DNA of 64,000 bases. It comes from Pholiota molesta. Its lineage: Eukaryota > Basidiomycota > Agaricomycetes > Agaricales > Strophariaceae. Under the pieces are notes generated by a model that saw only the letters and a program-made list of their open reading frames with translations, was not told the DNA's origin and searched no databases. The stretch lies in NCBI GenBank assembly GCA_014925825.1, contig JACGCK010000200.1, forward strand, positions 17,488-81,487, read 5' to 3'. Position 1 is the first letter of the stretch; every line of letters begins with the position of its first letter. This document shows positions 46,635-58,549 of this stretch, in pieces. The position numbers and the translations under genes were made by a program.

Positions 46635-47507
46635 ATGGCAACTCTTCCGAGGAACGGGGCAGAAGAACGAGCGAAGATTCTCGCAGTACCAATCGGAGAA
46701 GAGGAGATCGCACACATCTCTGGAAATGCGCCATCCCACGTCAAAGAAGGAGCCGTCCGATGGTACAAAATCTTTTCCGGGCAGCCAGGCTATGCTACGT
46801 TCTGCAGTACGCCGAGACGAGGGGTCAGAATCCAGGAGGTTTCGCTGGAACCCTCGATTGACGATCCACAGAAGACGTGTACGAAGATGGTCGTCGAGAT
46901 GGAGGTCACTCCAGGTGAATTTTCTACTCCTGCGTCGTCTTGCAAGATAGTTTCTTATGTTGCGACCGAATCTAAATTTGGATTGATGTGGCTCAATTAG
47001 ATATGTGTAATGCTCAAGGTATCCTTGACCGGGGATGCATGTATGGATTAATCGACGAGTATGAGCCTTCTCCTCTGGCATTAGTCTTGATATTTATGTG
47101 CAAATTGTTTCTCTTCCAGAGGTTCTGCGATAGCTTTACATTTGATGAGGCTCACGGAAGGTGCAGAAGATAGGATCAGTGTTTCTCAAACACTGAATGT
47201 AGTGTTCTATCAGCCCGTCCCAAGCATGTTAGTCGCTGAACTTCTTGAAAAGACTTTTGTCTGGCTGTGCGATAATCGTTCATTTGTTTTTTAGAGGTGC
47301 AAAGCTGAAAATAATAAATCGATCATTGTCGACAGGCAAAGACAGTGGATCCTGTAACAGCGAGGTTGGTCTGGCCTTCATGGTTTATTTGCGAGCTCGT
47401 TATTGACCTCCTTATATCAGATATGGAATGTTGACCAGCATCGAAGAGTAGCTTCCGGAACCCAAGTACAAATGATGCCCTCTGGGTTGACCTACTTAGG
47501 CTCGTGA
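46635..47507 (+). CDS. Hotdog-fold thioesterase (ACOT13-like), paralogue 2, 200 aa
   Basis: Exons are 46635-46914, 47001-47058, 47120-47227, 47295-47364 and 47421-47507, with clean phases. Marks are DMCNAQGILDRGCMYGLIDEGSAI, ISVSQTLNVVFYQPVPSIGAKLKIINRS and EIWNVDQHRRVASGTQVQM. It is closest in layout to the copy at 45338, indicating tandem duplication. The start ATG at 46635 is the first in frame after a stop-free stretch opened by a GTG codon. Confidence 0.86.
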
Positions 47508-48193
47508 ACAACTATCAATTATTATCCTTCGTGGAGGCGGAGTATAGTAGTAATAGTCTATTAATTCACTATAGTCTCAATTTATTATACGTATGGCCAT
47601 ACAATATTGAAGAAACCATAGGCTTCATTCACTTTTCTCAAGCAGGGTCCAGGCAGCGCGGCGACCAAATGTTCAAACATTCATGAGTCACTGAGAAAAA
47701 AATATGACGGGCTAGCTCAGGCTCAGAGCCATTTATTGTTACTTTTGCTACATGCATTGCAGCCTTCCTTTTCTGTTTTGTCTGGATCCAAATTTAATGT
47801 CCTTTGAGGCTTATGTAGGACGTTTATCTTGGCAGCCTTTTGTAAGACGAAGTGACTTAATTTCGTTCCATACTAGTAGTCCCCTAGCCTTGCGTCCCGA
47901 CTTAAGGCCTAGTAGTGGTTGCCTGTCATTCAAATACAGATTACAAGTTATGTACAACAACATCATGGCCCGGGCTACGTAACGGTATGCGAAAGGAGAG
48001 GAAATAGACAGGACGAGAACTGATTGCAATGCGAGACTAATTGTACACCGAAAACCGAACAGAGATGGGCAGGAAATCAATAAGGATAGCAGCAGAGCCA
48101 AGAATTCACGAAGGGCACAAATATAATAGAAATTGCGAAGTTTACTGCTCAATCCACCCATGTCAGCGTATGGCAGCAGGTATACAAAGGAAG
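47508..48193. other. Convergent intergenic region
   Basis: AT-rich sequence between thioesterase 2 (+) and the kinase-like gene (-). No supported feature. Confidence 0.5.
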
Positions 48194-49642
48194 TCAGGGT
48201 ACCTTGTTAAGGATAGATGATATATCGCGCTTGTACGATCGCGTCGCGCCATTATTCGGTGAATCAGAATCGTAGGTGTACCGCGGTCGGACACCATCTC
48301 TAAAGCGTAAAGGTTGCTCTTCGATAGCTTCCTCATCAAGTTTATCCCGAGTAAGGTACCACGAGCGCAGGACCTTGTCACTATTTGGGCGTTTTTGGAA
48401 ATCTGTAATCCGCATGTAATCTACAAGGTCGCGAAGAAAGTCAAGGCCTTGATATTTCTGAGCAATTGATCAACAAAAAACTGATATTCCTCATGGAGTA
48501 GAAACGCACCAAGTATATCTCTTTGTATATGATGTTCCCGAGAGTGTATATGTCGAGTTTGAATGGATCATATGGCTTCATCGTTGATAATTCTGGAACA
48601 TCAGTATCACTCCCACCAATATCAACGACCAATGGCATTTGTTTGGGCGAAACGTGATAGCAATTCCCAAAGCCAACGAAATAGTACCGCACAGTGTGGC
48701 TTTTGCGATCTAATGGAGAGATTCTTGTCATCCCATCTGGTTCGCAGAAATGCGAGACAAAGTGCCATCCAGTCGGGATGATGGACTTTGCGTCCATCAT
48801 GATATGCTCTGCGGTGAGATTACTGATAAAATAATTTGTCAACAAGGGCGCATTTTCATCAGTGATGATAGTTCACTTACTGATGAGCAACATTATTTTC
48901 GTGAAGGAAGGTCAATCCCTGTTGATGGTCAGAATCTGATTGTACAGAAGCATCTAAAAACGTACCTCGAGAACCTGGCTCACAAAATCTACTACATCAC
49001 ATACCATCATGAACTCTGGATCATCGAACCGCCGAAGTAAGGGTGTCACCATGTACTGTATGTGGGGCGAAAAGCTGTCTGCAAAGGTATCGTAAAATGG
49101 GATGACATGGTTTCGCGAATCACTCGTCATGCGCCGCGACGAGAAGTACTCCGTGATTTGGATTTGTTTAAGTTTCTTGGGATCTTGAATCATCTTCATA
49201 CACACGACCAATCCGTCCTCCCTTCTTATTGCGTCTAGCACTTGAGGAAGCTAAAGGCTTCAATTAGTTTGCTCGCTTACACGCTATGAAGGGAACTCAC
49301 TATCTGCATGATGTAATCTTCTCCACTATGATGGTGACGACCATTCCCATACCGTGTCGGCGACCAGCCAGGCTGATACCGTGGGCGCAGTTGGTATCCT
49401 TTTTGATTGAGAAACCCATATCGATCTCGCCACAGCTTCTCAGATGGGCTGAGCGATGGAGGGTAGTACACTGCGGGCAGCCCCAACGCTTTTTTTCTTC
49501 TCTTGGGCGACAAACCCAATAGTTCGTTGGCCAAGTTGGGTACTTCATCATCTGACGACCTATTCCGCCGCTTGTTTCGTCCTTCGGCATCTATGTCCGA
49601 CCAGTTTACCGGGCGCAGAGTTAGCTGAACTCCCATGCTCAT
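48194..49642 (-). CDS. Kinase-like protein with degenerate catalytic motifs (pseudokinase), 413 aa
   Basis: Exons are 49642-49301, 49250-48966, 48918-48881, 48822-48510 and 48457-48194; phases close. The fold is that of a kinase-like family I recall as common in mushrooms: a PPSLSPSEKLWRDRYGFL entry, MVTPLLRRFDDPEF, FLHENNVAH, EHIMMDA, VRYYFVGFGN, DTDVPELSTMKPYDPFKLDIYTLGN and a C-terminal RPNSDKVLRSWYLTR. The catalytic-loop HRD is HHN (48881-48883 joined to 48822) and the DFG is GFG (48666-48674). Both key aspartates are therefore gone and phosphotransfer is unlikely. A possible role is as a scaffold or regulator. A diverged fragment of a second copy lies upstream at about 50080-50240. Confidence 0.82.
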
Positions 49643-50622
49643 ACTTGGTGTCCGACGACAGCGAGGGAAGACTATTGGGAGTGTCGAGGAATCGTATTCA
49701 CAACAAAGGGGTAATTAAGTGGGATTCATCTGCGAAAGTGTTGCAGGAGGTGTGCCAAATCTCACGGCCTCGTGGGTGGGTGCTGCAACTTGCAAGCAAA
49801 AATAGACTTGTGGCATGGAAGATGGAAGAAACGCCCAGGAGCGCTGGATGGCTTGCCGCTGATCGGAATCGGTCGGCATGCCACGTGTTTCAGCGAGTTG
49901 TGGGTCCATGTTGGACGTGAACGGAGGTTGGGCCCTGAGTTACAATACTTCCTGAGCGCTGAGTACTGGGTGCTATTGAGTCTTGACCGGTGGATCACAC
50001 TAAGGTCCTCTATCTCGATTCTTTGCTCTTTTTCGTTTCTTCTTTCCCGAGATATCTCAGTTTCCGCGTTATACCCATACTTATGCTTTCTTCCAATTTA
50101 AGGTTGGGCCTAAACGTTTTGAACGATAATCCCGTATCATTTCCATCAATATCAACCGTCAATGTCATTTCTGGGTGGACTGTGATAGCAATTTCCGAAG
50201 CCAGCGAAACAGAATTATCAATAGAGGCTTTTACGGTCGGTTCCGTATCAAGTGGCAGCTTAGTCAAGACAGATACAACGCAAATAACATTGCAAGAACT
50301 TAAATAATAAGGTGATAGACGGCTTGCAAAATGGGGTACCAAACCAAACTAGGGATACCAATTCCAGGTCCTACATAGATGGTAGGAATAGCAAAAAAAA
50401 AAAAAAAAACACAGCACCATAAAAACAGAACTGGACAAGATAAAAGCGGAAAAAAGAAACCGGATTAAAGACCCGTCGAATGAGAAGAATATGGATCCAC
50501 ATAGTATGACAACAGACAAGAAAGAGAGGGTCAATTTCCTTCAATAAGTCAAAGAGAGAGGTTCAGATAAGAATAAGAAACACAGCCGCCGCCCCCCGAA
50601 GCTTTCCTCCCTTTTCACTACT
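49643..50622. other. Intergenic region with pseudogene relic and poly-A tract
   Basis: This region lies between the kinase-like gene (-) and the 3' end of the Boi-like gene (-). It contains a kinase-like gene fragment (see next entry) and an uninterrupted run of about 18 A at roughly 50393-50410. Confidence 0.5.
50010..50342 (-). pseudogene. Relic of a second kinase-like gene copy
   Basis: The minus strand at about 50080-50240 resembles the DFG-to-PEL region of the neighbouring kinase-like gene (48590-48700) in both DNA and protein. Compare ITVHPEMTLTVDIDGNDTGLSF here with YHVSPKQMPLVVDIGGSDTDVPEL there. The surrounding frame is open for 110 codons, but no other kinase motif flanks it. It is probably a decayed duplicate fragment. 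Confidence 0.5.
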
Positions 50623-53600
50623 TCAGACCAAGGCAGTCGGCACCAAGAATACCGACCCAGGCTGTATCGTTCCTTTTGTCAACGTATTGGCGAGCGCCTT
50701 CCGCTTATCCTCCCATGACTTCAGCGCACGCAGAAGCTGCACGATCTTGTCCCTCTTCCCTTGCCGCACATCGTTGATGCTCACGCTCCCCATCTTCACG
50801 TCGTTGTCCAACAGGAAATCGAACAACCTGAACAGTCCGTCGAGCTTGTCATCGTTTGCATCTACAGGGAACGCGGAGTCTAACACGGGCGGAGAGGATG
50901 GCCGGCCCTTGATGGATTCTGCAAGACGGAGGAGCGCGAGACCGCCACATAGAGAGCCTTGTGAGTCTGTGATTTGTAGCTCCTCCGGAAGATGAGTGTT
51001 TGCCCATTCGATCAGGACATCGTCGGCGGTGGTGTTTATCTGAAATTCACACAGGAAGTTCAGTACAGCCTCGCAAATTCCCTGGAGCTAGAGCCTTTAC
51101 TTACCGTACGCACTGTGCTCGACCTCCGCATTTCTCTCGAGGGCCGTGGGGGTGCTGCAGCTCTTGGGGTCGAGGGCATATAACCATTGGCTCCATTCGT
51201 TCCATTCGTGGCCATTGCCTCGTTGCTAAAGAACGAATCAAGCCGCGTCCGCTCTGCGTCTTTTGGGCTCGCGGCGGCGCCATCAGCACCGCTACCTAAG
51301 CCCATGAGGACTCGTGCGTCGCGACTGGATAGCTGGTTTGGATCTTCTCTGCGGAGTGCCTTCTGCGTCGCGTCGCGTGCCGTCGGCGACGGAGGGCGAG
51401 GGGCGGGGTTCATCGCTTGCGCAACGATAAGCGGGATAGTCGGGATATTGCACGATGATACCACGGGTTCTGATAAGATAATAAGAAAGAGATAAGATGT
51501 GAATAAGATGGCGAAGCCGTATATCAGAGTGGATCACATACTCGTATAGTCCCTTCCGATCGTAGCTTTCATGATCGCCTTCATCCAATCACGGATGATG
51601 GTCTTCTCGTCCGAACTGAAGTAATGTGTCTTGTCCTGATCATGATCGATTCGGAAGCCATATCGCCCTGGATCGACGTTCTCGTCTACAGTGACCCTGT
51701 ACCCGGTAATGTGAATGTATCCCTTGATGCGCGTTTCCTGTAGCCCAGCAATAAAAAAGATCAGACGCGAAAAAGGATAGGAGAACGCAAGACCCACCGT
51801 CTTACTGTTACCCCTCAGGCAATACAGATGCGGCCCTTTGAGGACGAAGTACCGCAGTTTCCACGCGTTATACCTGTCGCCCTTCTTCCGCATCCATCCC
51901 GCATGGTCTGGTTCTCCGATCTGCCCCAAGATATTCAGACCCTGCTGGATCGGCCCTGACACGCCATTCACAGTATCCTGCCCTTTGCCGGCGTTCGCGC
52001 TTGCGGCAGCGATATGTGGGTTGGACAGCGTGCGTTTCCTGAGCATCGAATGATCCTTCTTCAGGCCTTCCTTCTCCCAATCCTTCGGCGAGGCATCGTG
52101 AAGCGAGCCGATGAGGGTATCTCTTTGCGATCCGCTGTCAGTCGCGGTCGTGCGCTGGGAGACGGACGAGGATTTGCGCATGCCTGGCCCATGTAGCCTG
52201 GGCAAAGTGAATTTACTGGTCTTCTCTACAGGCAGACTATCGTCGCCAGCACTATATTTCAACATCATTAACACACAAATCAGCACAGTGAAGAGTTGTC
52301 CAAAAGGAAGCAAAACGAACCTTGGCGCGGGCTTCCGGCTCTTTCCCAAAGTACCAGAAAAGGTGCCCGCAAAGATGCTCAGCCTGTCTCCATGCTTGCC
52401 ACCATCGAGGCTCTTCTTCGTGCGGGCATGCCGGCTACTCAAGCTCGCCGAATCGCGTTTGTCTTTCTCTTTGCCGTCCTTGATGCTGTCCTTGATGCTA
52501 TCCTTGTCCTTCAGGTCCTTATCAGGGGTATCACGAACCGTCGGAGATGGGAGAGGCGAAGGGCGCCCAAAGGATGCAGTCGAGTCTTGTGAGCGCCCGA
52601 ATAGGCGCCGGCGCATGCTCTTGCTGGGTGCGATATCGCCCTAAGTGAGATGAGATGATTAATTTGAGGTGTGATTTAGCAGAAGGATAGACTTACGTCG
52701 CTCATATGCCCTCGGTCGTCGTCCGCAGTGTTGATAGGTACAACAAGTTTACTTTTTGTGGCGGATTCCTTGAGGTTTCCTTCACTATTGGGCGAAATCA
52801 ATAACTGCGCAGGGCGACCCTTCTGCTACGACAAGTCAAAATGAATGTCTCTGGTTGGGAAGTAAAGAGCTTACCCCTTCAGGAGAATTGTGAGTCGCCA
52901 TCGTAATACCTAGCCCAACACCTGCAGCTGCCATAGCCGCGGCCGCCGATGCTGCAACAGTAGCCGTACCATCAGCCGCACCAGCACCCGCAGCCTCCGC
53001 CAGCATCTTGGTATGATAATGCTGGCCTTCCGACGCGCCCTCCTGCACCGACCCAAACTGCTGCTGATTCCCGACAGCAAAGCCCTGCCCGCCGAACGAC
53101 TGCGGGCTCTGATTCGCCCCAGCAAACGCATGGGCCCCGTAAGCAGCGCTCGAGCCCGGGAAGGAGTGGTGGCTCTGGCTCACACTCTGCGTGCGCGAGT
53201 GGTGGTTCAGCTGCATGGGAGAGGGCTGCCCGGATGCGGAATGAGTGTCGAAGTACTCTACTGACGGCGGGCGGCGCAGGTCGGTGATGGCATTGGCGAT
53301 GCGCATACGCTTGCCGAACGCCATGATGCCGATCTCGGACTTCAGGAGGTTAACGTCGAGCTCGAGGAGAACGTCGCCCGTGATTTCTTGTTCTTCATGA
53401 TGCACAATGTCAGAAGGGATAATCAGTAAAACACATGGATTGGATGCTTACCAGTGAACTTGTCGCAAACATCTTGATCGAATCCTCTGCTCTTCAACCA
53501 TTCAATAACTTCTTCGACTGTCCATTCCGTCGGGTGTTTCTTCTTCAAGTCGGAGGAGGTAGAAACCGATTGCTGCATTTGCGCTTGCGGCGAAGCAGAA

Positions 53601-54947
53601 ATCGCCATTGCTTGGGGTGCTGACTGTGTCGACACTATACTGTTGTGCTTGGAGTGCAATGTGCTATTGAATTGCGTTGAAATTGAGGGCGAGGGTAAGC
53701 CATTCACCAGCGGCGTCTCTCGGACCGGTGCACTATTGCGCTTGGGTTCTGCGGAAGCCACGACTGCTGCGGCTGCTGGGATTACTATTGGTGGAGAAAT
53801 GGGAGTTGGGTACGCGTTTCGCAAGGGCGAGGAGGGTCTGGCGGCCTCTGGCTCAGGCGTGGGCTCGACAACAGGCTCGGGTGGTGAGAAGACCGGGAAG
53901 GAGAGCGTGGCAGCAGTGGCTGTCAGCACGTCAGACTCGTCTCGCGGAGGCATGTCCAGCTGGGTATCCGCCACAGTGGTGGAGGAGCCTTCTTGAGTGT
54001 GAGTATCAGTCTCTGTCTCCGTGATAATCGATGCATGCTTTGAATGTGAGACTTCGGCGTCGACCTCTTCGGTCTCGTCTTCTTCTAGGATGTAGGAGTG
54101 GGGTCGAGGAAGCCTATTAGCGCGGGTGTAGTCGCCTTCGTCTTCACTTTCATCGCTGAGCTCGACTTCGATGGGCGGTGCAATGGATCTTTGTACACTT
54201 GACCCATCGTTCGTGTTGATCATCGCTTCGAGTTTTTCAGCCTCTTCGACGGCTCGTCTGGCCTTGGCCGCAAGTTTGGTCCTCGCAGACTTGTGCCAGT
54301 CCTCGCCATTCATGCCCTCGGCAGTGCCGTCCAAGTCACTGAGGTCATAGTCCGTATCCGTGTCCACGCCATCACGAGTGCTCGCAAAGCTGAAACTCCG
54401 TGCGCCATCACCATCCCCTCCACCGGCCCCACGCCCGAGCTGCTCGATTGCCTTCTGGACGTCGGTCATCGTAGCCTTCATGACCTCTCCGTCGGGCAGT
54501 GCGTCCAATTTCAGCGATGCATCGTCGTCCTGGCTGCGGCCAAAGTCACTCTCGTACCCGTCTCCGTTGAGGAAAGCGGCTGGCGGTTGTTTCGGAATGG
54601 GAGAGACAATGTTCGAGGATTCAGACTCGTTTCCCTCGTCCAAAGTGTGCAGCTCGGATGTCGCATTGTCGGTGGAGGGCAGATTGGCTGCCTCGACAGC
54701 TTCTGCGGTAGGGGGCGCTGGTGCGGTGTAGCTTACTGGAAACAACCCTACTTTCCCTGCTAGATTACGTCCCTGCCATTCAAAGTCAGTAGAAGCGTAG
54801 GTAGATCGGTTATGGGCATACCTGCCACCAGCCATCACCATAGAGGTCGTCCTTCTCCACCACCTCAATCCGCTCCCCAGCGTGGAAGCTCACCTCGTCC
54901 TCGTGCTCTGGAAGGAAATCGTGTAGCGCATAGACGTATTCGAGCAT
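50623..54947 (-). CDS. Boi1/Boi2-type polarity scaffold: SH3, SAM, PH and CH-like domains, 1280 aa
   Basis: Boi proteins link Cdc42/Bem1 polarity to exocytosis at growth sites. Nine exons close exactly to 1280 codons: 54947-54822, 54772-53452, 53392-52875, 52822-52697, 52640-52321, 52251-51798, 51737-51542, 51469-51105 and 51039-50623. SH3, residues of about 1-60: ALHDFLPEHEDEVSFHAGERI, WWQGRNLAGKVGLFPVSY. SAM, about 470-540: EWTVEEVIEWLKSRGFD...LLKSEIGIMAFGKRMRI. PH, about 890-1015: HAGWMRKKGDRYNAWKLRYF...DKTHYFSSDEKT. The end (about 1145-1280) resembles a calponin-homology domain (VLIEWANTHL...GGLALLRLAESIKG). Linkers are acidic and Ser/Pro-rich. Exon 6 after GKSRKPAP uses an AG|GTTCGT donor. 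Confidence 0.9.
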
Positions 54948-55786
54948 TTACGACACCGACTATAAGATACCGGAGGAAAGTCTGGCGCGCGCTGCCGCAG
55001 GGCGTCGGTCGAAGTTGAGGGTAAAAGGCTAAGAGCAGCTGACGCTTGAGAATGTACCGTGGAATTTAATCGGTCGGCAGAAATAGTGCAGCCGGCAACT
55101 TCAGATTCTCGTCCAGAGTCGTGAATTGGTGGTCGTTAGTAGAGTTAGTGAGACCGTTGGCACAGACAGTGTTAGCGTCGTACAAAGTCTGATCTTGTCT
55201 TTGAAATCGAAGTTGCGATTCCACGTGCGTCAGCGTGCGTCCCGCCCGCCCCCTGAGCGAGATTTGAGTCATCTAACAAAGTTTCTTGAAACAAACCTGA
55301 ATCATCTCAATGACCCTAGAATTAATGTGCGACAATTAACAGCGACGCGGATGTGCAAGCGGTGAGGCCTTGAGGCGCGGCCTCGCGCAGACCTCAGTGA
55401 TGAGTTGGCGACGAGAACGTGTTATGCGTCATTCTAGTTCTCGGCGGTTGTCAACACAAGGTCAAAATTGCGACAAAATGTCCAAGAAAGTCATATGCCA
55501 TGACGCTGCGGATGGACGACTCATGCAAGACTTAATAATATCGACGATTAGAATATGAGTTGAGGCGTGGATCCCGTGCGGTGAGCGCACCACAACGCAA
55601 AGGTGATCGAAGGAAATGAGCATTAATATCGAAGCTCGCACATATAATAGGGCAAATTTCATAACGGAAAAGCATGTATTCGTCCATCAGTGCACATCAC
55701 ACAGGCCATATCATGTTCAGCACATGTAGGTCTAAAATCTACGCAGCAAGTCAGCACACCCCAAAGCTTAGCGCGCCACTCTAGCT
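54948..55786. other. Intergenic region
   Basis: This region holds the promoter of the Boi-like gene and the 3' end of the MFS gene. Open frames here are short and unsupported. Confidence 0.45.
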
Positions 55787-57877
55787 TCACGCCTTCTCAT
55801 CAGCATTATTTGTAGCTTCTGCCAACCGCGCCAGCGCCTCCGCTCTCTCCTGTTGGCGCTTTATCCGGTACTTGGGGCCAATTCGGATAGACAAGTACAC
55901 CACAGGTATAGCGGTTAGCAGTATGGCGCCAAGTAGGACGTACGTCCATCCAATACCCATGCCTTTTAGCATTAGCTCGATCACGGAGACAAGGACGGCA
56001 CTTAGCGTGCAACGGATGAGATTGTTCTGTAGGATCGTACGAATGAGCGGCGCTACATATACAGGAAGAAACTATTATATGGGACTTACACAAGCAGTGA
56101 CAGAAGAGCTCTGCCCTGGGACGAGGTCGATCATCAAGGTCGATGCAACATTCATGATTGAGATGCTCATATAACCGACTAAAAGAGATTAGGAATCAAG
56201 TAATCTAACCAAATCCTTGAGAGACACTTACTGATAAATTGCAGGATTAGCGGGCCAGCGATGTTGACTTTGCCCTGGACACACCAGCCATATCCCGCAG
56301 AGGCTGCAGCCATCAATACAATGTAAATGGGCAACAATCGTAATCGCGCCTAGGTTGTAGAATGGTAAATTAGCGACCTATGTATCTAACTAGTTAAGAC
56401 GTGCAACTCACCTTTTCGAGAGGAAAATCTTCTTCTTGATTTAGATTAACCTGTTCTCCCTCACCTATCAGCGCCTGCGCCTGCGCCTTGAACCGCTTGT
56501 AATCTGCATCGAGAAGACGGCCAGTTATCGAACTTCCAATGATCATACCGCCGCCAATGGAGAGATAGCATAGTCCAATTGTTGTCTCCGTCAAGAACGG
56601 ATAGGTCTCAACGAACAGTGTTGAAATGGTCGCGGTAACGCCATAGTACACCGCACATGAAATTGCGCTCATTAGAAGTAAGACGTCGACATCGGGATTG
56701 AGGAATAATCCGAATGGATTTTTTGGGACTTTCACTTTCGCCTCTTGGGATGCGGGAGCAGGGGGAGCATTCCGGCCGATAATGGGTATCACAGGTTTGT
56801 AGATGATGGGGATGTTCAAACGGCCACTATCGCTTATTGCGCGCAGTGTCTCTGGTTGGAAGCTAGCCAATCGAGATGAATATTTTAATAATCTTGGAAT
56901 AATCTTGGAGAGCCTCAAAAAGACTGACAGGATAATGATCACGAAGCAAATCGATGCTGAGATGCACAAAAACCAGAATAGCGCTCTCCAGCCTAGACTT
57001 TGAGATAGCGCACCGCCAATAATAGGTCCAATTGCGGGACCGACCTGCGCTATTCATAAATAACTGCTGACTCGAATGACATCATTTACGTACCATGGGA
57101 CCAAGCGTGAAGATTCCAAAGAATCCTCCCCGTTCAGCTCGAGTAGAGATATCACCAACGACGCCCGCACCTACATTATACCCGAAAATGAGCACTAGAC
57201 ATCCCAGTTCGAGGCGAACCATGATTTACATACCAATAGCAATGGTGCTCGCTGAGCCGGCTGCCTGCAGGCAACGCAGCAGCATGAGAAGCCAAAAAGC
57301 CGAGGTGGGAACTAGAGCCAGCCCAATGCATGATAGCGACAAGATAAGCAGACACGCCGCGGAAATTGGCCGCCGGCCAATGTGGTCAGATACAGGTCCC
57401 CATAGCATAGGTGCTATTGTCTCGTCAAATTTTGATTCTAAGCACACGACTAGCGATGTTCACTTACCAACACCTTGTAGGACCATGTACATTGTGAGCT
57501 AGTTGACCGCGATAAATTCAGTTGCAACTAGCCAGCAATAGGTGATGCAACATACAGTAAGATTTATGAGTTCCGTTGATTTATGGAACGCTATGGCAAT
57601 TGAGGGCAATGCCGGAAGGTAAATGTTTGCTGTGAGTGGACTGTGAAGCCGCATTTGAGGTTTTAGTACGCGATGCAACAAGTAGAACGCGTCGGACGCA
57701 CCTGAAAACCCCAACAAAAGAAGTAAAGCACACGATGAACCATTTCTCGTTTTTTGTGAACCTGCTATATTCCGATGGTGAAGTCACGGTAGCATTGAAG
57801 TTGCGGTTATCGTCGGAGACGTTCAGGGCCGCATCTTTTTCGTCGTCACTTCGTTTCTCTTTACTATCATCAGTCAT
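55787..57877 (-). CDS. DHA1-type MFS multidrug transporter (QDR-like)
   Basis: This is a proton antiporter family that exports drugs, polyamines or organic acids at the plasma membrane. The gene has about nine introns. A hydrophilic N-terminus is followed by TM1 and ANIYLPALPSIAIAF, then MYMVLQGV and the loop APMLWGPVSDHIGRRPISAACL (MFS motif A). TM4-TM6 include LQAAGSASTIAIG, AGVVGDISTRAERGGFFGIF and GPAIGPIIGGAL (motif C). After FQPETLRAI comes the central loop, then six more helices. The C-terminus is charged. An intron with donor CCT|GTCAGTC near 56940 must be removed to give ILFQPETLRAI. The substrate cannot be read from sequence. Confidence 0.87.
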
Positions 57878-58549
57878 GGTGACGAACGGCGCTCCGTGAA
57901 TGGGTATAGAAGAGGAGACGTGGAGAGAAGAAGCATCCTCAATGCGAGACTATAAGTAGCAAATCGATCCTGAGCATTGTGGAAGATTGAGGGTATTAAT
58001 AATTCACGAATCACGGTTTAAATAAACGGATTATTCAAAGCCGACGACTAATACGGCTCCTCAGCCGAAACACGATCGCGGCGGCCCGCCAATCACCAGC
58101 CAATCAGCAGCTTTCCAGGGCAAGTTTGCATACAACCGTACTATCATTGACCCACACATCCGTGTCATGGGCCAGACCCACCTTTCGTCCATCTCGAATA
58201 TTTCGCTCGTTCCTTATTCAGAAATACTCTTTTATATTAAAGAATGCATTACAGGTATTTTTGTTCAAATTGACCTTGAATTGACCACTGGTTACTCTCG
58301 CCGAGGTATGCCGTGTCGGAGATGAATTATACCACAGCCACATTGATCGCATTTACGTGAAAGTCGCGTCTACAACTTTCCATCTCAAGTCTTCTCAGCG
58401 CTCACTCCAGATCCACTCATATGACTCTACACACATTGTGCTTTATATATTCAAGGCAGAGCTTTACCCTCGTTGATCGCAGTTGCAACCATACTCGTAT
58501 TCGGCCGATTAAACGCGTACCTTCAGGAAGATTAGCATGGATCAGAACT
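57878..58549. other. Intergenic region
   Basis: This region contains the promoter of the MFS gene and the 3' end of the GST gene. No additional feature was seen. Confidence 0.45.

Noticed and set aside
50393..50410. Poly-A run as the tail of a retrocopied kinase gene
   Set aside because: The kinase fragment is on the opposite strand, so a retrocopy tail would appear as poly-T on the plus strand.
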